A stretch of 43,307 nucleotides of DNA from Lachnospiraceae bacterium (GCA_024691425.1 JAILNQ010000064.1:1-43307); one strand, 5' to 3'. Shown: positions 14,942-24,693, counted from the stretch's first letter. Translations and numbers: made by a program. The notes: generated by a model from the sequence alone, not told the origin.

Positions 14942-16204
14942 ATGAAGATAAAAAACATACGGATCATCAATCCGGAAAACGGAAGGGATGAAATCGGCGA
15001 TATATGCGTAAAACAGGGCCTTATCGCCGCCACAGACGAAACGGATGAAGAGGCGGATGAAGATGTCATAGACGGCACGGGACTTATCGCAGGTCCGGGG
15101 CTTGTTGACATCCACGTTCATTTCAGGGATCCGGGACAGACGCACAAAGAGGATATCCATACCGGTGCCGCCGCGGCCGCCGCAGGCGGATTTACCTCCG
15201 TCGTGATGATGGCAAACACCGTCCCTCCGATAGACAGTCCTGAGCTTGTCCAAGAAGTACTCGAAAAAGGCGCGTCAGAGCCTGTCAGGATATACACGTG
15301 CGCAACGGTCACAAAAGGCATGAAAGGGCTTGAGCTCTGCCGCTACAGAGAACTTGCCGAGGCAGGTGCCGTAGGTTTTACCGATGACGGAAAGCCGATA
15401 ATGGATGAAAAACTGTTGCAGGCCGCTTTCTCTGAAATAGCAGAACTTAACCTTCCCGTCTCCCTTCACGAAGAAGACCCTGCTTTCATAAAAGAAAGCG
15501 GCGTTAACTCCGGACAAGCCGCCAAAAATCTCGGTCTTACGGGTGCCGACCGTCTTGCCGAGATCACGATGATCGAGCGGGATCTTAAGATCGCCGCAAA
15601 AACCGGTGTAAAGCTGAACATACAGCACATCAGCACTGCCGAAGGCGTCAGTGCAGTTCGCGAAGCAAAAAAAAGCAACCCCTGCATACATGCAGAAGCC
15701 GCTCCTCATCACTTTACGCTTACCGATTCTGCGGTTGAAAAATACGGAACGCTTGCAAAAATGAACCCGCCTCTGCGTGGCTCTGATGACCGCGAGGCGA
15801 TCTGGGAAGGCCTTTCTGACGGGACGATCGACATCATCGCGACCGATCATGCACCGCATTCCCTTGAAGAAAAATCACAGGATTTCGTAAAAGCCCCGAG
15901 CGGGCTGATAGGACTTGAAACATCGTTCCTGCTTGCATATTCCACGCTTTACAAAAAAGATATACTGAGCCTGTCTGACATTTTCAGGCTCATGAGCCTC
16001 AATCCTGCTAGACTTTACGGCCTTCGCGCCGGCACGCTCTCACCCGGCTCATGCGCCGACATAATGATTTTCGACCCGGATGATACGACCGTGTATTCAT
16101 CCTCTCTGTCGAAATCATGCAATTCCCCGTTTCTCGGAAAGACATTCGAAGGGAAGATAAAGTATACTATCGTCGGCGGAAAGATCATTTATCAGGCGCA
16201 GTAA
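14942..16204 (+). CDS. pyrC: Dihydroorotase
   Basis: 420 residues. It cyclises carbamoyl aspartate to dihydroorotate. The amidohydrolase metal motif DIHVHFRDPGQTHKED (His58, His60) is followed by the HEED and IQHIS histidines and the catalytic Asp302 in ATDHAPH. The substrate loop MNPPLRG is present. The C-terminal end closes with the composite beta domain typical of class I dihydroorotases. A GAGGTAGGA ribosome site precedes the ATG. The gene is divergent from pyrK-pyrD, which catalyses the next step, and its last 13 bases overlap the convergent plsC gene. Confidence 0.96.
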   Translation: MKIKNIRIINPENGRDEIGDICVKQGLIAATDETDEEADEDVIDGTGLIAGPGLVDIHVHFRDPGQTHKEDIHTGAAAAAAGGFTSVVMMANTVPPIDSPELVQEVLEKGASEPVRIYTCATVTKGMKGLELCRYRELAEAGAVGFTDDGKPIMDEKLLQAAFSEIAELNLPVSLHEEDPAFIKESGVNSGQAAKNLGLTGADRLAEITMIERDLKIAAKTGVKLNIQHISTAEGVSAVREAKKSNPCIHAEAAPHHFTLTDSAVEKYGTLAKMNPPLRGSDDREAIWEGLSDGTIDIIATDHAPHSLEEKSQDFVKAPSGLIGLETSFLLAYSTLYKKDILSLSDIFRLMSLNPARLYGLRAGTLSPGSCADIMIFDPDDTTVYSSSLSKSCNSPFLGKTFEGKIKYTIVGGKIIYQAQ

Positions 16205-16929
16205 TCCTTAACGTTTCTGTCCCTCGCCTCTTCGATCCTGTCCCTGCACAGCTTCCCGAGATGCTTCTGTCCATCCCTGTCGAAATCTCCTGGGATGATC
16301 GGATCGAGTATCTCAACTACGACCGGCACGGCCTCAAGCTTCGGAAAATGATTCTCGAACACGTTCGCCGTGTTCGAGATCGCTATCGGAACGATGGGGC
16401 ATCCGCTCTTGACTGCGATCTTCATGCTTCCTTCTTTGAAATCGTTCACCTTCCCGTCGCGGCTTCTCGTTCCCTCGGGGAAAATGAAGGCAGACATTCC
16501 GGTCTTCACCTTGTCTATCGCCGTGAGTATCGTCTTAAGTCCCTGCTTTATATCATTCCTGTCGATGAATATCGTGTTGTACAGAAAAAGCGCCTGCGAA
16601 AAGATCGGTATCTTCGAAAACTCTTTTTTCGCAATGAAGCATATATCGCCGGGAAGATAGACGAGCGTAAGGATCACATCAAAGAAACTCTCATGATTGG
16701 CGACATACAGCACCGGAGTGTTTTCCGGTATTTTATCGAGTCCTATGTATCTGACCTTTGCTCCTGCGCAGAATCTTATGGGCGTGATCACGATCTTCAT
16801 GAGAGCCTTCATGTATGCGTTCTTCGCCCGCGGGCTGATCAGATAGAGAATGAATCCTATGATCTCAAACGGTATTATCAGGATAAAATCCATCACAACC
16901 AATATCAGGCATAAAATGAATCTGAGCAT
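16192..16929 (-). CDS. plsC: 1-acyl-sn-glycerol-3-phosphate acyltransferase
   Basis: 245 residues. It acylates lysophosphatidic acid to phosphatidic acid at the inner face of the membrane. Two membrane helices occur in the first ~32 residues. The acyltransferase motif VANHESFFD (HX4D) and the phosphate-binding FPEGTRSRDG are both intact, and CPIVPIAISN supplies the third block. The ribosome site GGAAGGA precedes the ATG by about 10 bases. It is 22 bases downstream of the DegV gene, also a lipid-related protein. Its 3' end overlaps that of pyrC on the other strand. Confidence 0.93.
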   Translation of the reverse strand: MLRFILCLILVVMDFILIIPFEIIGFILYLISPRAKNAYMKALMKIVITPIRFCAGAKVRYIGLDKIPENTPVLYVANHESFFDVILTLVYLPGDICFIAKKEFSKIPIFSQALFLYNTIFIDRNDIKQGLKTILTAIDKVKTGMSAFIFPEGTRSRDGKVNDFKEGSMKIAVKSGCPIVPIAISNTANVFENHFPKLEAVPVVVEILDPIIPGDFDRDGQKHLGKLCRDRIEEARDRNVKDYCA

Positions 16930-16950
16930 ATCTTTTATATCCTTCCGCTG

Positions 16951-17829
16951 TCAGAATGCCCTCACATCATCCGCACCCTTGAAGTAGAGCGCAAGCATTC
17001 CCGGGCCTACATGAGAGCCGGTCACGGGTTCGTGAGGTACCATCCATATTTTTTTCGGCTCGGCGATCTTGGAAATGAGGTTCGCAAGATGAACCGCATC
17101 CTCACGCTTTCCGCCGTATGAGATCCCGACTATCTGAGTCTCGGGAGAAACAACCATATCCCTGTATTTTTCCGCAAGGGCCTTTATCGCCTGCTTGCGG
17201 CCCCTTGCCTTACATTCAACGACGATCTTTCCTTCTGTGTCGCCTTTTAATACCGGCTTTAAGTCCATCATAGTTCCGAGTGATGCGAGCGCGCCGCTGA
17301 TCCTTCCGGTCCTCTTCAAGTGCTTGAGGTCATCAACTACAAAAACCTGATACATGCAGTATTTCTGAAAATCAATATGATCGGCAGTCTCTTCAAGACT
17401 CATTCCTTTATCGCGGCACTCGGCGGCCTCGACAACGAGTATCCCCTCGCCGAGGGACGCTCCGAGCGAGTCGACTATTTTAATTTTTCTGTCAGGATAA
17501 TCATCCGCAAGATCTGAAGCGGCTATCTTCGCGGAATTAACCGATCCTGTCACTCCGCCGGAAAGACCGATGTAGAGTATGTCCCTGCCGTCTTTTAAAA
17601 CCGGTTCGAACCTCTCGACAAACTGCGCGGGATTGATCTGGGAAGTCGATACTTTCATGCCGTCCTTCAGCTTATCATAGTATTCGTCGTAATCGAATCC
17701 TTCGGTGCTCTCAAACTGGAATTCCTCATCTTCCATGATGAGAGTGAGCGGAACGGTTTCGATCCCGTAATGATTCCTGACTTTATCAGTAACGTTAGCT
17801 CCGGTGTCCGTAAAAATCTGAAATGCCAT
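16951..17829 (-). CDS. DegV family fatty acid-binding protein
   Basis: 292 residues. DegV/FakB proteins hold a fatty acid and present it to a fatty acid kinase for phospholipid synthesis. The N-terminal IFTDTGANV strand, the KVSTSQINPAQF loop with the conserved Ser, LYIGLSGGVTGSVNSA and the C-terminal THVGPGMLALYF-type motif (here SHVGPGMLALYF) are present. The length is normal. It lies between murF and plsC, and plsC may use the acyl chains it supplies. Which fatty acid is bound is not evident. Confidence 0.92.
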   Translation of the reverse strand: MAFQIFTDTGANVTDKVRNHYGIETVPLTLIMEDEEFQFESTEGFDYDEYYDKLKDGMKVSTSQINPAQFVERFEPVLKDGRDILYIGLSGGVTGSVNSAKIAASDLADDYPDRKIKIVDSLGASLGEGILVVEAAECRDKGMSLEETADHIDFQKYCMYQVFVVDDLKHLKRTGRISGALASLGTMMDLKPVLKGDTEGKIVVECKARGRKQAIKALAEKYRDMVVSPETQIVGISYGGKREDAVHLANLISKIAEPKKIWMVPHEPVTGSHVGPGMLALYFKGADDVRAF

Positions 17830-17840
17830 CTGTCTCTCCT

Positions 17841-19232
17841 TTACTCATTCAAAAAATCAACGACTTCTGAAAATCCCATGCCATGGGATGCTTTTACAAG
17901 TATAGTGTCTCCGGGTTTTAGTATTTCTTTCGTTTCATCTGACAGCGCCGACAGAAGAAGCTCTTTGTTCGGATAAAATCTTATCTGCGGTCCCTCGTGA
18001 ACTATTGCATGTTCATACATGAACTTGGCCGCCGTGCCGACGAAGATCAGTGAATCTATTCCGTGCTCGGCCGCATAATCTCCTACCTCGCCGTGAAGCT
18101 TGTCCGACTCCTCACCGAGCTCGAACATATCTCCGAGTATAGCGACTTTTCTTGTAAGCGCATAGCCGAGCGTATCGAGCGCCGCGCACATCGACTTCGG
18201 ATTAGCGTTGTAGCAGTCATCGACTATAGTGTACTTACTGCCGTGGATGATATGTCCCCTTCCGGACAGCTGCTCGACCGATGCCATGCCGCGTCTTATC
18301 TCTTCTAGATTCAGTCCCGCAAGGAATCCGACCGCCGCCGCCGCAATGGCGTTATCGACCATATGGTATCCGGGGAGCGGAACCGTCATCTCGTAATGGC
18401 TTCCGTCAGGAAAGTTCGCGGTGAATCTCGAACCATCAAGCCCGAGGTTTTCTATGCTCGATGCATAGACGTCATCTCTTTTTGATTCTTTGCCGTAGCG
18501 GATGATCTTCCGGCCTTTTGCCGCTTCCTCGTCAATCAGCGCAAGCTTTTCATCCTGTCCGTTCAATACCAGCGTTCCGCCGGGCTGCATGTGATCTATG
18601 ATCTCGCTTTTAGCCTTCAGAACGCCGTCAAGATCTCCGAGCTGTTCAAGATGGCACGGGCCGATGTTCGTGAACACGACTATATCAGGACGTACGATCT
18701 CTCCGAGCCTGCTCATCTCACCGAAGTCGCTGATCCCCATCTCGATAACGGCCAGTTCATGCCCATCCTTTATCCTGAATATCGTGAGCGGAACTCCTAT
18801 CTCATTGTTGAAATTCCCTTGAGTATAAAGGACTTCATAATGAGAGGAAAGAACTGAAGCAACTATCTCTTTCGTGCTCGTCTTCCCGACGCTTCCCACT
18901 ATTCCGACGATCTTTATCGAAACCTGGCTGCGGTAATACTTCGCCAGCATTTTGAGGGCTATGAAACTGTCCTCAACGACTATGCAGGGACCTTTAGGAT
19001 TCTGAGGCATCTTCTCGCAAATGACCGCGAGCGCACCTTCTTCAAAAACCTGGTCAATGAACGAGTGGCCGTCAACCCGCTCGCCTTTTGTTGCAACGAA
19101 CACTCCGCCTTTTTCGATAAGCCGAGAGTCGATAACAACACACGTTGCTTCTTTTGTCAGATCGAATTTATCTTTGTTCTCAAGTCTTCCGCCGACAGCT
19201 TCCGCTATCTGCTCAACATTCATATTACGCAT
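17841..19232 (-). CDS. murF: UDP-MurNAc-tripeptide--D-Ala-D-Ala ligase
   Basis: 463 residues. It adds D-Ala-D-Ala to the UDP-MurNAc tripeptide, the last cytoplasmic step of stem assembly. The Mur ligase ATP loop is GSVGKTST (residues 113-119 region), with a central FTNIGPCHLEQLGDL and a C-terminal VDDCYNANPKSM that is specific to MurF. The ATG at 19230-19232 overlaps the ddl stop by 8 bases. A second Met four codons in (19223) is an alternative start, but neither has a strong ribosome site, so coupling with ddl is likely. Confidence 0.96.
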   Translation of the reverse strand: MRNMNVEQIAEAVGGRLENKDKFDLTKEATCVVIDSRLIEKGGVFVATKGERVDGHSFIDQVFEEGALAVICEKMPQNPKGPCIVVEDSFIALKMLAKYYRSQVSIKIVGIVGSVGKTSTKEIVASVLSSHYEVLYTQGNFNNEIGVPLTIFRIKDGHELAVIEMGISDFGEMSRLGEIVRPDIVVFTNIGPCHLEQLGDLDGVLKAKSEIIDHMQPGGTLVLNGQDEKLALIDEEAAKGRKIIRYGKESKRDDVYASSIENLGLDGSRFTANFPDGSHYEMTVPLPGYHMVDNAIAAAAVGFLAGLNLEEIRRGMASVEQLSGRGHIIHGSKYTIVDDCYNANPKSMCAALDTLGYALTRKVAILGDMFELGEESDKLHGEVGDYAAEHGIDSLIFVGTAAKFMYEHAIVHEGPQIRFYPNKELLLSALSDETKEILKPGDTILVKASHGMGFSEVVDFLNE

Positions 19233-20262
19233 TTTCTGCCCATTTCTTCATCGATATTTCTATTATCCACTCGCAGAGATCGCCGTAGCTTTTTCCTATC
19301 GCCGCAGCTTCCTGAGGTATAAGACTCGTCGGTGTCATTCCGGGAAGGGTGTTCGCCTCGAGGCAGAAAACCTCACCCTTTTCATTCATGATGAAATCCA
19401 TTCTGGCATATGTCGATATTTGCAGGGCATTGTATGCCTTGACTGCCTCTGCCTGTATTTTTGTCGCCGTATCATTATCAACTTCTGCGGGACATGTCTC
19501 AATGGTAGACCCGGCCTGATACTTGTTCTTGTAATCGTAGAATCCGCTCTTCGGTTCTATCTCCACGATCGGAAGAGGCATGCCCTCGATGACGCAGCAT
19601 GTGAACTCCCTTCCCTTTATATATTCTTCAACTATTACGCGCGACTCATATCTGAATGCATCATAGACCGCGCTCCTGTACTCACTGTCATTGTTCGCGA
19701 CATAAACTCCTACTGAAGATCCGCCGTTGCAGATTTTTACGACGCACGGATAATCCGGCTTATAGCCGTCATCCGCGCTCTTCAGCATGTAGCAGTCAGG
19801 AGTTGCAACCCCGTACATCTTGAACAGTGTCTTGGATATCGCCTTATCCATGGCAAGTGCTGATGAAAACGATCCCGTTCCGGTATACTTTATCCCCATG
19901 AGGTCGAATGTCGCCTGTATCTTCCCGTTCTCTCCGCAGTCTCCATGAAGCGCCATGAAAACTATGTCTGCCGCCTGGCATATAGAGATCACGTTAGGTC
20001 CGAAGAAAACCTTTGCCCCGTCTTTGCGCATGGCCCTGATCTCATCAAGATCCGGTGTTTTTTTCGAAACCGGAGCTACCATCGAGGCCCAGTCGGTATC
20101 AGTATCGAAAATATCTTCGGTGTTCCCTTCATAACCGAGGAAGACGTCCAGAAGGATCACCTTATGTCCTCTTTCCTTCAGCGCGTTATATATCCCGCGC
20201 CCGCTGACTAAGGAGACATCCCTTTCGGTGGAAAGCCCACCTGCAAGTACAACGATTTTCAT
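19225..20262 (-). CDS. ddl: D-alanine--D-alanine ligase
   Basis: 345 residues. An ATP-grasp enzyme making the D-Ala-D-Ala dipeptide used directly by MurF. VLAGGLSTERDVSLVSG is the N-terminal signature; GDCGENGKIQATFDLMGIKYTG marks the second block. The ATP loop CNGGSSVGVYVANND and the C-terminal metal-binding MDFIMNEKGEVFCLEANTLPGMT complete it. The body carries a longer insert between ATP-grasp subdomains than E. coli DdlB, as in several clostridial enzymes. An AGGAGGGG site precedes the ATG by about 6 bases. Confidence 0.96.
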   Translation of the reverse strand: MKIVVLAGGLSTERDVSLVSGRGIYNALKERGHKVILLDVFLGYEGNTEDIFDTDTDWASMVAPVSKKTPDLDEIRAMRKDGAKVFFGPNVISICQAADIVFMALHGDCGENGKIQATFDLMGIKYTGTGSFSSALAMDKAISKTLFKMYGVATPDCYMLKSADDGYKPDYPCVVKICNGGSSVGVYVANNDSEYRSAVYDAFRYESRVIVEEYIKGREFTCCVIEGMPLPIVEIEPKSGFYDYKNKYQAGSTIETCPAEVDNDTATKIQAEAVKAYNALQISTYARMDFIMNEKGEVFCLEANTLPGMTPTSLIPQEAAAIGKSYGDLCEWIIEISMKKWAENA

Positions 20263-20272
20263 TTTTCCCCTC

Positions 20273-23164
20273 CTATCTGCTATCTTGGTTTTGCTGAAAA
20301 CCTGATGCGTTTTTGCAAAGCCCTGAATAAATGAACATCTTCGGCGAATCGCTGAGCGCTCTGTCTTCTTCGGTGAAATCCGTTCCCGAAAGATTCGCTC
20401 CGAAAATGAAATTCAGCCGATTCTGTACAAACCTTTTATATTCCACGCTCATGCTGACGTAATCTGTCATCGTTACGAGAAATGCTTCTTCATGCATTCT
20501 CTCGGCAGTCTTTTCATCCCTCTTTGGCGTTTTTTCATCAACTCTTGTATCCGCGAACTCACTGTCGATAGGCTTCTTTATGAGCTCGTTTGCCTCATCG
20601 AAAACCTCGTTCATCATCGATGTGCAGACGTTGTAGTTCGTCGGATACGGAGACATAAGGTATGCGAAAAGTCCGAAGAATCCGGGTTCCTCATATGCAA
20701 AACCTTCAGGGATAACATCCATCGCGATCGCATCAACGACAGACCTGTAAGTCTTGCTGCCCGTAAGCCTGTAAAGCTCGGCCGCCGCCCAGAGTCTTGC
20801 GGCGACAGGTTCGGATTCCGCTTCTTCCATGCTCTCGGCATCCTTGAAGTACTTCTCTGCCGCTTTAAGAGCATCTTCAGACTGTTCCCACTCGAGAACA
20901 TAAGCGGCTTTTGCGAGCACCGCCGCGCAGTTATATTTATCTATCGTATCTTCTATCTTTTCTTCAGGAATGGCAAGCAGATTTTTGCCGACCTCAATGG
21001 CAAGTTTATCAATTCCGTTCTTTTTGGCTATTTCAGGAAACACCTCGAGAACAAGCAGCGCATCGGTTTCATTCATGATGCGGTCCTTAAGGCTGTCCGT
21101 CCTGTACCGCGAGAGCACGTCTGATGCCTCCTGTTTGAGGAGTGTTTCATAAAGGTTCGGAACAACAGATGCCGCCTCTCCTGTCCGCTCTTCAGCCTCT
21201 TGCAGCGTAACGGCTTCGATCATCTGCTCCCCTGATGACTCATCGATGATGACCGCATAGCTTTCCCCGTCCTTGTCATAACCCTTTTTGCTGTAATTGA
21301 CCTTTACGAGATTCTCTTCTGTGAACTCGTATTCATCATCCCATATACCGTTCCGGTTCTTCAGATAATCTATGACTTCATTCGGATCAGTGAAACCCGC
21401 TGTATCCGGCAGATCCGCAACGTTAACGTTGCATCCGCTGAGCGATAAAGCCGATGCCGCAACTATGAGAACGCAAGCGATCCTTCCGAGATTGGCTCCT
21501 GCTGCAGCCGCCCGCTCCTTCAGTTTCTTTTTGTATTTGTTCTTCAGGTACACAAGGTCGAAGATCAGGAAGATGAATATATGCGAAATAATGAGCGAGA
21601 CATACTGAAGCAGCGTTCCTCCATAAACTACTTTCAGCTCTCCCTTCCTGCCGGAAAGTTCAACGCGGCACAGACCGTTCTCGCCGTCACCCGTTATCTC
21701 GAGCTTCTCTTTGTTCCCGCCTCCGTCCGTTAAGACCGCCTTATATCCTTTGTAGTAGACGAACGGAACATCGGCGTATTCATGACTTTCACTTACAGTT
21801 GCAATGATTTTTGCACCTTTTCTTTCAAATCTGCCGAGCGACCCGTCATCATATACAAGCCTCTCGCTCTGCTGCACGAGCTTTGAAGCATCGGTCACAG
21901 AAGCCGGAAGATAGTCGGGAGATTCAAATACCGTAAAAGGCTTATAGCTATAGTAGTCATCGCTGTAATCATAATATCCGAGCGAAGTCTCATTCTGATG
22001 CGTAAGCGCGGACTGAGCACAGATCACCGTTATCACAAGAAGCGCCGTCTCGGCCGCGATCTCCCTCCACGATCCGTTTATCCTGTCAAGGAACAGCGTG
22101 ATGACGACCGCATCAGCCATAGCAAGAAAAACCGATGACAGAGCGAACAGCCTCCACGGATACTGAAGGAATCCGAAAAACTTTGCCGTATGTTCCCAAG
22201 GCATTATATCCGTTGCGCCTACGGCGAAAACCGCAGCCATGATCATCATGTAATCTGAAAATCTGAGTATCGGATAATCCTTGCGCGACAGGAATATCCG
22301 GCAGAGCGCCAGAGCCGGCAGAATGAATCCGAGACTCGGAAACTTCGTAGACACTGTCGCAGAAAAGCTGATAGATGAATCAAGTATATCTTTCCAATTG
22401 TCGGCAGCATGGAACGTATCGGACGAAAGCTGCTCGATCATCGGAAGCCACTGGTATGCAGTGATAAGCGCCGCTAGAGCCGTAACTATGCACATCTTTA
22501 TAAACGGCCGAGGCGCTGCGATTATTCTCTTTATGCCAAAAAGCATCGCTATCAGAGCGGCTACGGCTGCAAAAGCACATAAAGACGGCGAAGTGAGGAT
22601 CAGTCCCGCAAGCCCCATTCCGAACACCCACGGCTTGTCCATATCCTCATAGATAACATTGAAAATGCCGTAGATGAAAAGCGGCAGGAATATGAAAGCC
22701 GCACCTTCGCTGCTCGTCCGAAAGAGCATATCATCCATATGGTACGGGCAGAGCGTAAGAAGGATCGCAGCAACAGTTCCCGCGAACTTTGACAGGCTCA
22801 TCTTCCAGACACAGTAAAACGCGGAAAGATAAGTGAGAATGAAAATGATCGCAGTATATACGTGAAAGCTTTTTCCTATATCAACTCCTATAACTCTCAG
22901 GAGCGCAGGGATATGCATTAAAATATCCGAGTCGAACATCGTTGCCGCATAACCCGCTCCTCCGAAGAAAAGCGTGTTGACCTTGATGAACGGCCTTCCT
23001 GCAAAAATGCCTTCCTTGAGGCTTTCGATACGGAGCAGAAAATAATCGAGATCCGTACCGTTTATGCAGTATCTCGAGATCAGAGGGCTTATCGCCGTGA
23101 TCATCGTTATAAGGAAAAAGATGACCGTAATCCTGTTTTCGCGTTTTCTCAAATATTTCTTCAT
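20273..23164 (-). CDS. Polytopic membrane protein fused to an internal lipobox and a GH9-like helical domain
   Basis: 963 residues. Residues 1-380 carry about ten membrane helices with a GTDLDYFLLRIESLKEG loop after the first helix, like the GT-C/PTPS-related membrane proteins (often annotated YfhO-like). An extracellular beta-rich part (about 400-515) and one more helix (518-542) follow. A basic stretch then leads to a second hydrophobic segment ending LSLSGC at 573-578, a lipobox. Residues 579-963 are soluble and helical. CAAVLAKAAYVLEW, ARLWAAAELYRLTG (789-803) and RLNFIFGANLSG (916-927) resemble glycoside hydrolase family 9, but the WHDAGDY base motif and the terminal acid motif are missing. 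It looks like two genes joined in frame. It overlaps the PEGA gene by 4 bases (ATGA). Confidence 0.7.
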   Translation of the reverse strand: MKKYLRKRENRITVIFFLITMITAISPLISRYCINGTDLDYFLLRIESLKEGIFAGRPFIKVNTLFFGGAGYAATMFDSDILMHIPALLRVIGVDIGKSFHVYTAIIFILTYLSAFYCVWKMSLSKFAGTVAAILLTLCPYHMDDMLFRTSSEGAAFIFLPLFIYGIFNVIYEDMDKPWVFGMGLAGLILTSPSLCAFAAVAALIAMLFGIKRIIAAPRPFIKMCIVTALAALITAYQWLPMIEQLSSDTFHAADNWKDILDSSISFSATVSTKFPSLGFILPALALCRIFLSRKDYPILRFSDYMMIMAAVFAVGATDIMPWEHTAKFFGFLQYPWRLFALSSVFLAMADAVVITLFLDRINGSWREIAAETALLVITVICAQSALTHQNETSLGYYDYSDDYYSYKPFTVFESPDYLPASVTDASKLVQQSERLVYDDGSLGRFERKGAKIIATVSESHEYADVPFVYYKGYKAVLTDGGGNKEKLEITGDGENGLCRVELSGRKGELKVVYGGTLLQYVSLIISHIFIFLIFDLVYLKNKYKKKLKERAAAAGANLGRIACVLIVAASALSLSGCNVNVADLPDTAGFTDPNEVIDYLKNRNGIWDDEYEFTEENLVKVNYSKKGYDKDGESYAVIIDESSGEQMIEAVTLQEAEERTGEAASVVPNLYETLLKQEASDVLSRYRTDSLKDRIMNETDALLVLEVFPEIAKKNGIDKLAIEVGKNLLAIPEEKIEDTIDKYNCAAVLAKAAYVLEWEQSEDALKAAEKYFKDAESMEEAESEPVAARLWAAAELYRLTGSKTYRSVVDAIAMDVIPEGFAYEEPGFFGLFAYLMSPYPTNYNVCTSMMNEVFDEANELIKKPIDSEFADTRVDEKTPKRDEKTAERMHEEAFLVTMTDYVSMSVEYKRFVQNRLNFIFGANLSGTDFTEEDRALSDSPKMFIYSGLCKNASGFQQNQDSR

Positions 23165-24693
23165 TCAGTTTCTTCCTGCTGCAAAACAAGATCCGAGAAC
23201 GAAAGCGTTACATCCTTATCGTCATCGGCAACAGATACCGTATAGCTCTTCGTAATGCATCCGTTCTTTGAAAGAGTGATTACATGCGATCCTCTTTCCG
23301 GCTTTATGAATGTTGCAGGCGCGATACCGACATAAACTCCGTCAAGGAATACCTCTGCTCCTTCAGGAGATTCAACGTACATCTTTCTTGTATCGCTTAT
23401 CACTTCTTCCTCTGATGACGAATCGGTTTTATCCGTTGTCGAGGTTGCCTGCGTTGATGTTGTCTTCTCTGTTGTCGTCTTATCAGTTGACGAACTGCTG
23501 CTAGCAGGTGCAGTCGTGGGCAGCGGAGTGAACGGGCCGAGGTATGAGCTTGTTGTCGAGGTGCTCGTCGTCTTCGGCGTTGCCGTCGTGGAAGTACCGG
23601 CCGTAGACGTCTTTGTTGTTTTCGTCTTTCCGGTGCTTGTCGAATCCGATTCTCCGTCATCCTTTTCGAGCGCTATAGTAATATCAACGTACTTGTCGGA
23701 AACCCGGATATTCGTATCAACGCTCTTGTAGCCTGCAAGTTCGACATGGACACGATGAATGCCGTATTCCATGGCAACTCTTTCTTCAAAATCAGTCATC
23801 TGCCCGTCGACGTAAAGCTGGGCATAATCAGGAACTATACCGAACGCGACATGGCCGATGGACACTTCCTTGATGTCCGCCTTTGAAAGATCTATCGTTG
23901 TTTCCTTATCCCTTTCAATGAGCACATCCTCTTCGGCCGCATATCCCCTGTTCGTAAGACGGACGTGATATGTTCCCTCAGGAACCGGGATCAGCATTTC
24001 TTCCGTGACTACTTTTATTATATCCTGTCCGATCTCGATCCATCCGCCTTCAAAATACGAATCGTTCAAAAGCCTGACGTACCCATGACCTCTTTCAACG
24101 ATTATCGAACAGACCTTGCGCCCATAGCCTTTGACCGTGAGCGTGTCGACGTTGGTCACATCCATGAACGAAGCAAGCTCATCCTTATACGAGACTATCG
24201 ATGTTTTAGGAAGCTTGTATGTGCTTCCGGCGATATCCATCCTGTTTTCCGCATCATTTATCTCAAACTTCGTAACGTCAGTGAAAGTCCATGCTTCATC
24301 GCTGACCTTCAGTTCATAAAGCTCCCTGCTATGAATGCTGTATGATGCGTCTAATATCTCTCCGAGCGGTATCTGATCGAGCGTAAGAGAATTGCCGTGC
24401 TTTCCGAGAATCGGTGTTTTATTTGAATAGTCGAGTTCGAACAGCTTGTCGTTATCAACCGAAATGAATTTCAGCTTATGATTTTCCTCGTCCTTTCCGA
24501 CGAGCATCGCGATGCTTTCATACACGAGATCTTCGCTGCTGACAGGGTTTTCGGCTTCTGCGGTTTCCCTTATCTCCTCAGCGCGCTTCTCGGCCTGCTG
24601 CTTCTTGTATTCTTTTGAAATATAGTAAATTCCCAGCATCGTGATCAGCACGATGATTATGACGGGGATCACTACTTTCTCGATATTCTTCAT
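23161..24693 (-). CDS. PEGA-domain membrane-anchored protein
   Basis: 510 residues from the ATG at 24691-24693; a TTG one codon earlier is possible. One N-terminal membrane helix (about 8-25) is followed by a charged helix and extracytoplasmic beta domains. PEGA-type segments occur at about 235-270 (PEGTYHVRLTNRGYAAEEDV), 285-345 (YAQLYVDGQMTDF) and 438-495 (VESPEGAEVFLDGVYVGIAP). A Ser/Thr/Lys linker (350-435) precedes the last and probably crosses the wall. PEGA domains are wall- or surface-associated beta modules. Its stop overlaps the start of the membrane/GH9-like gene (ATGA), so the two proteins likely act together at the envelope. Confidence 0.85.
   Translation of the reverse strand: MKNIEKVVIPVIIIVLITMLGIYYISKEYKKQQAEKRAEEIRETAEAENPVSSEDLVYESIAMLVGKDEENHKLKFISVDNDKLFELDYSNKTPILGKHGNSLTLDQIPLGEILDASYSIHSRELYELKVSDEAWTFTDVTKFEINDAENRMDIAGSTYKLPKTSIVSYKDELASFMDVTNVDTLTVKGYGRKVCSIIVERGHGYVRLLNDSYFEGGWIEIGQDIIKVVTEEMLIPVPEGTYHVRLTNRGYAAEEDVLIERDKETTIDLSKADIKEVSIGHVAFGIVPDYAQLYVDGQMTDFEERVAMEYGIHRVHVELAGYKSVDTNIRVSDKYVDITIALEKDDGESDSTSTGKTKTTKTSTAGTSTTATPKTTSTSTTSSYLGPFTPLPTTAPASSSSSTDKTTTEKTTSTQATSTTDKTDSSSEEEVISDTRKMYVESPEGAEVFLDGVYVGIAPATFIKPERGSHVITLSKNGCITKSYTVSVADDDKDVTLSFSDLVLQQEETE

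Noticed and set aside
14822-15253. N-terminal extension of pyrK to 15253
   Set aside because: The extension runs over the pyrK promoter and antisense to pyrC. The start at 14821 has a ribosome site and gives the normal length.
15275-15859. 194-codon minus-strand frame opposite pyrC
   Set aside because: Shadow of a clearly identified dihydroorotase gene, with no ribosome site or family match.
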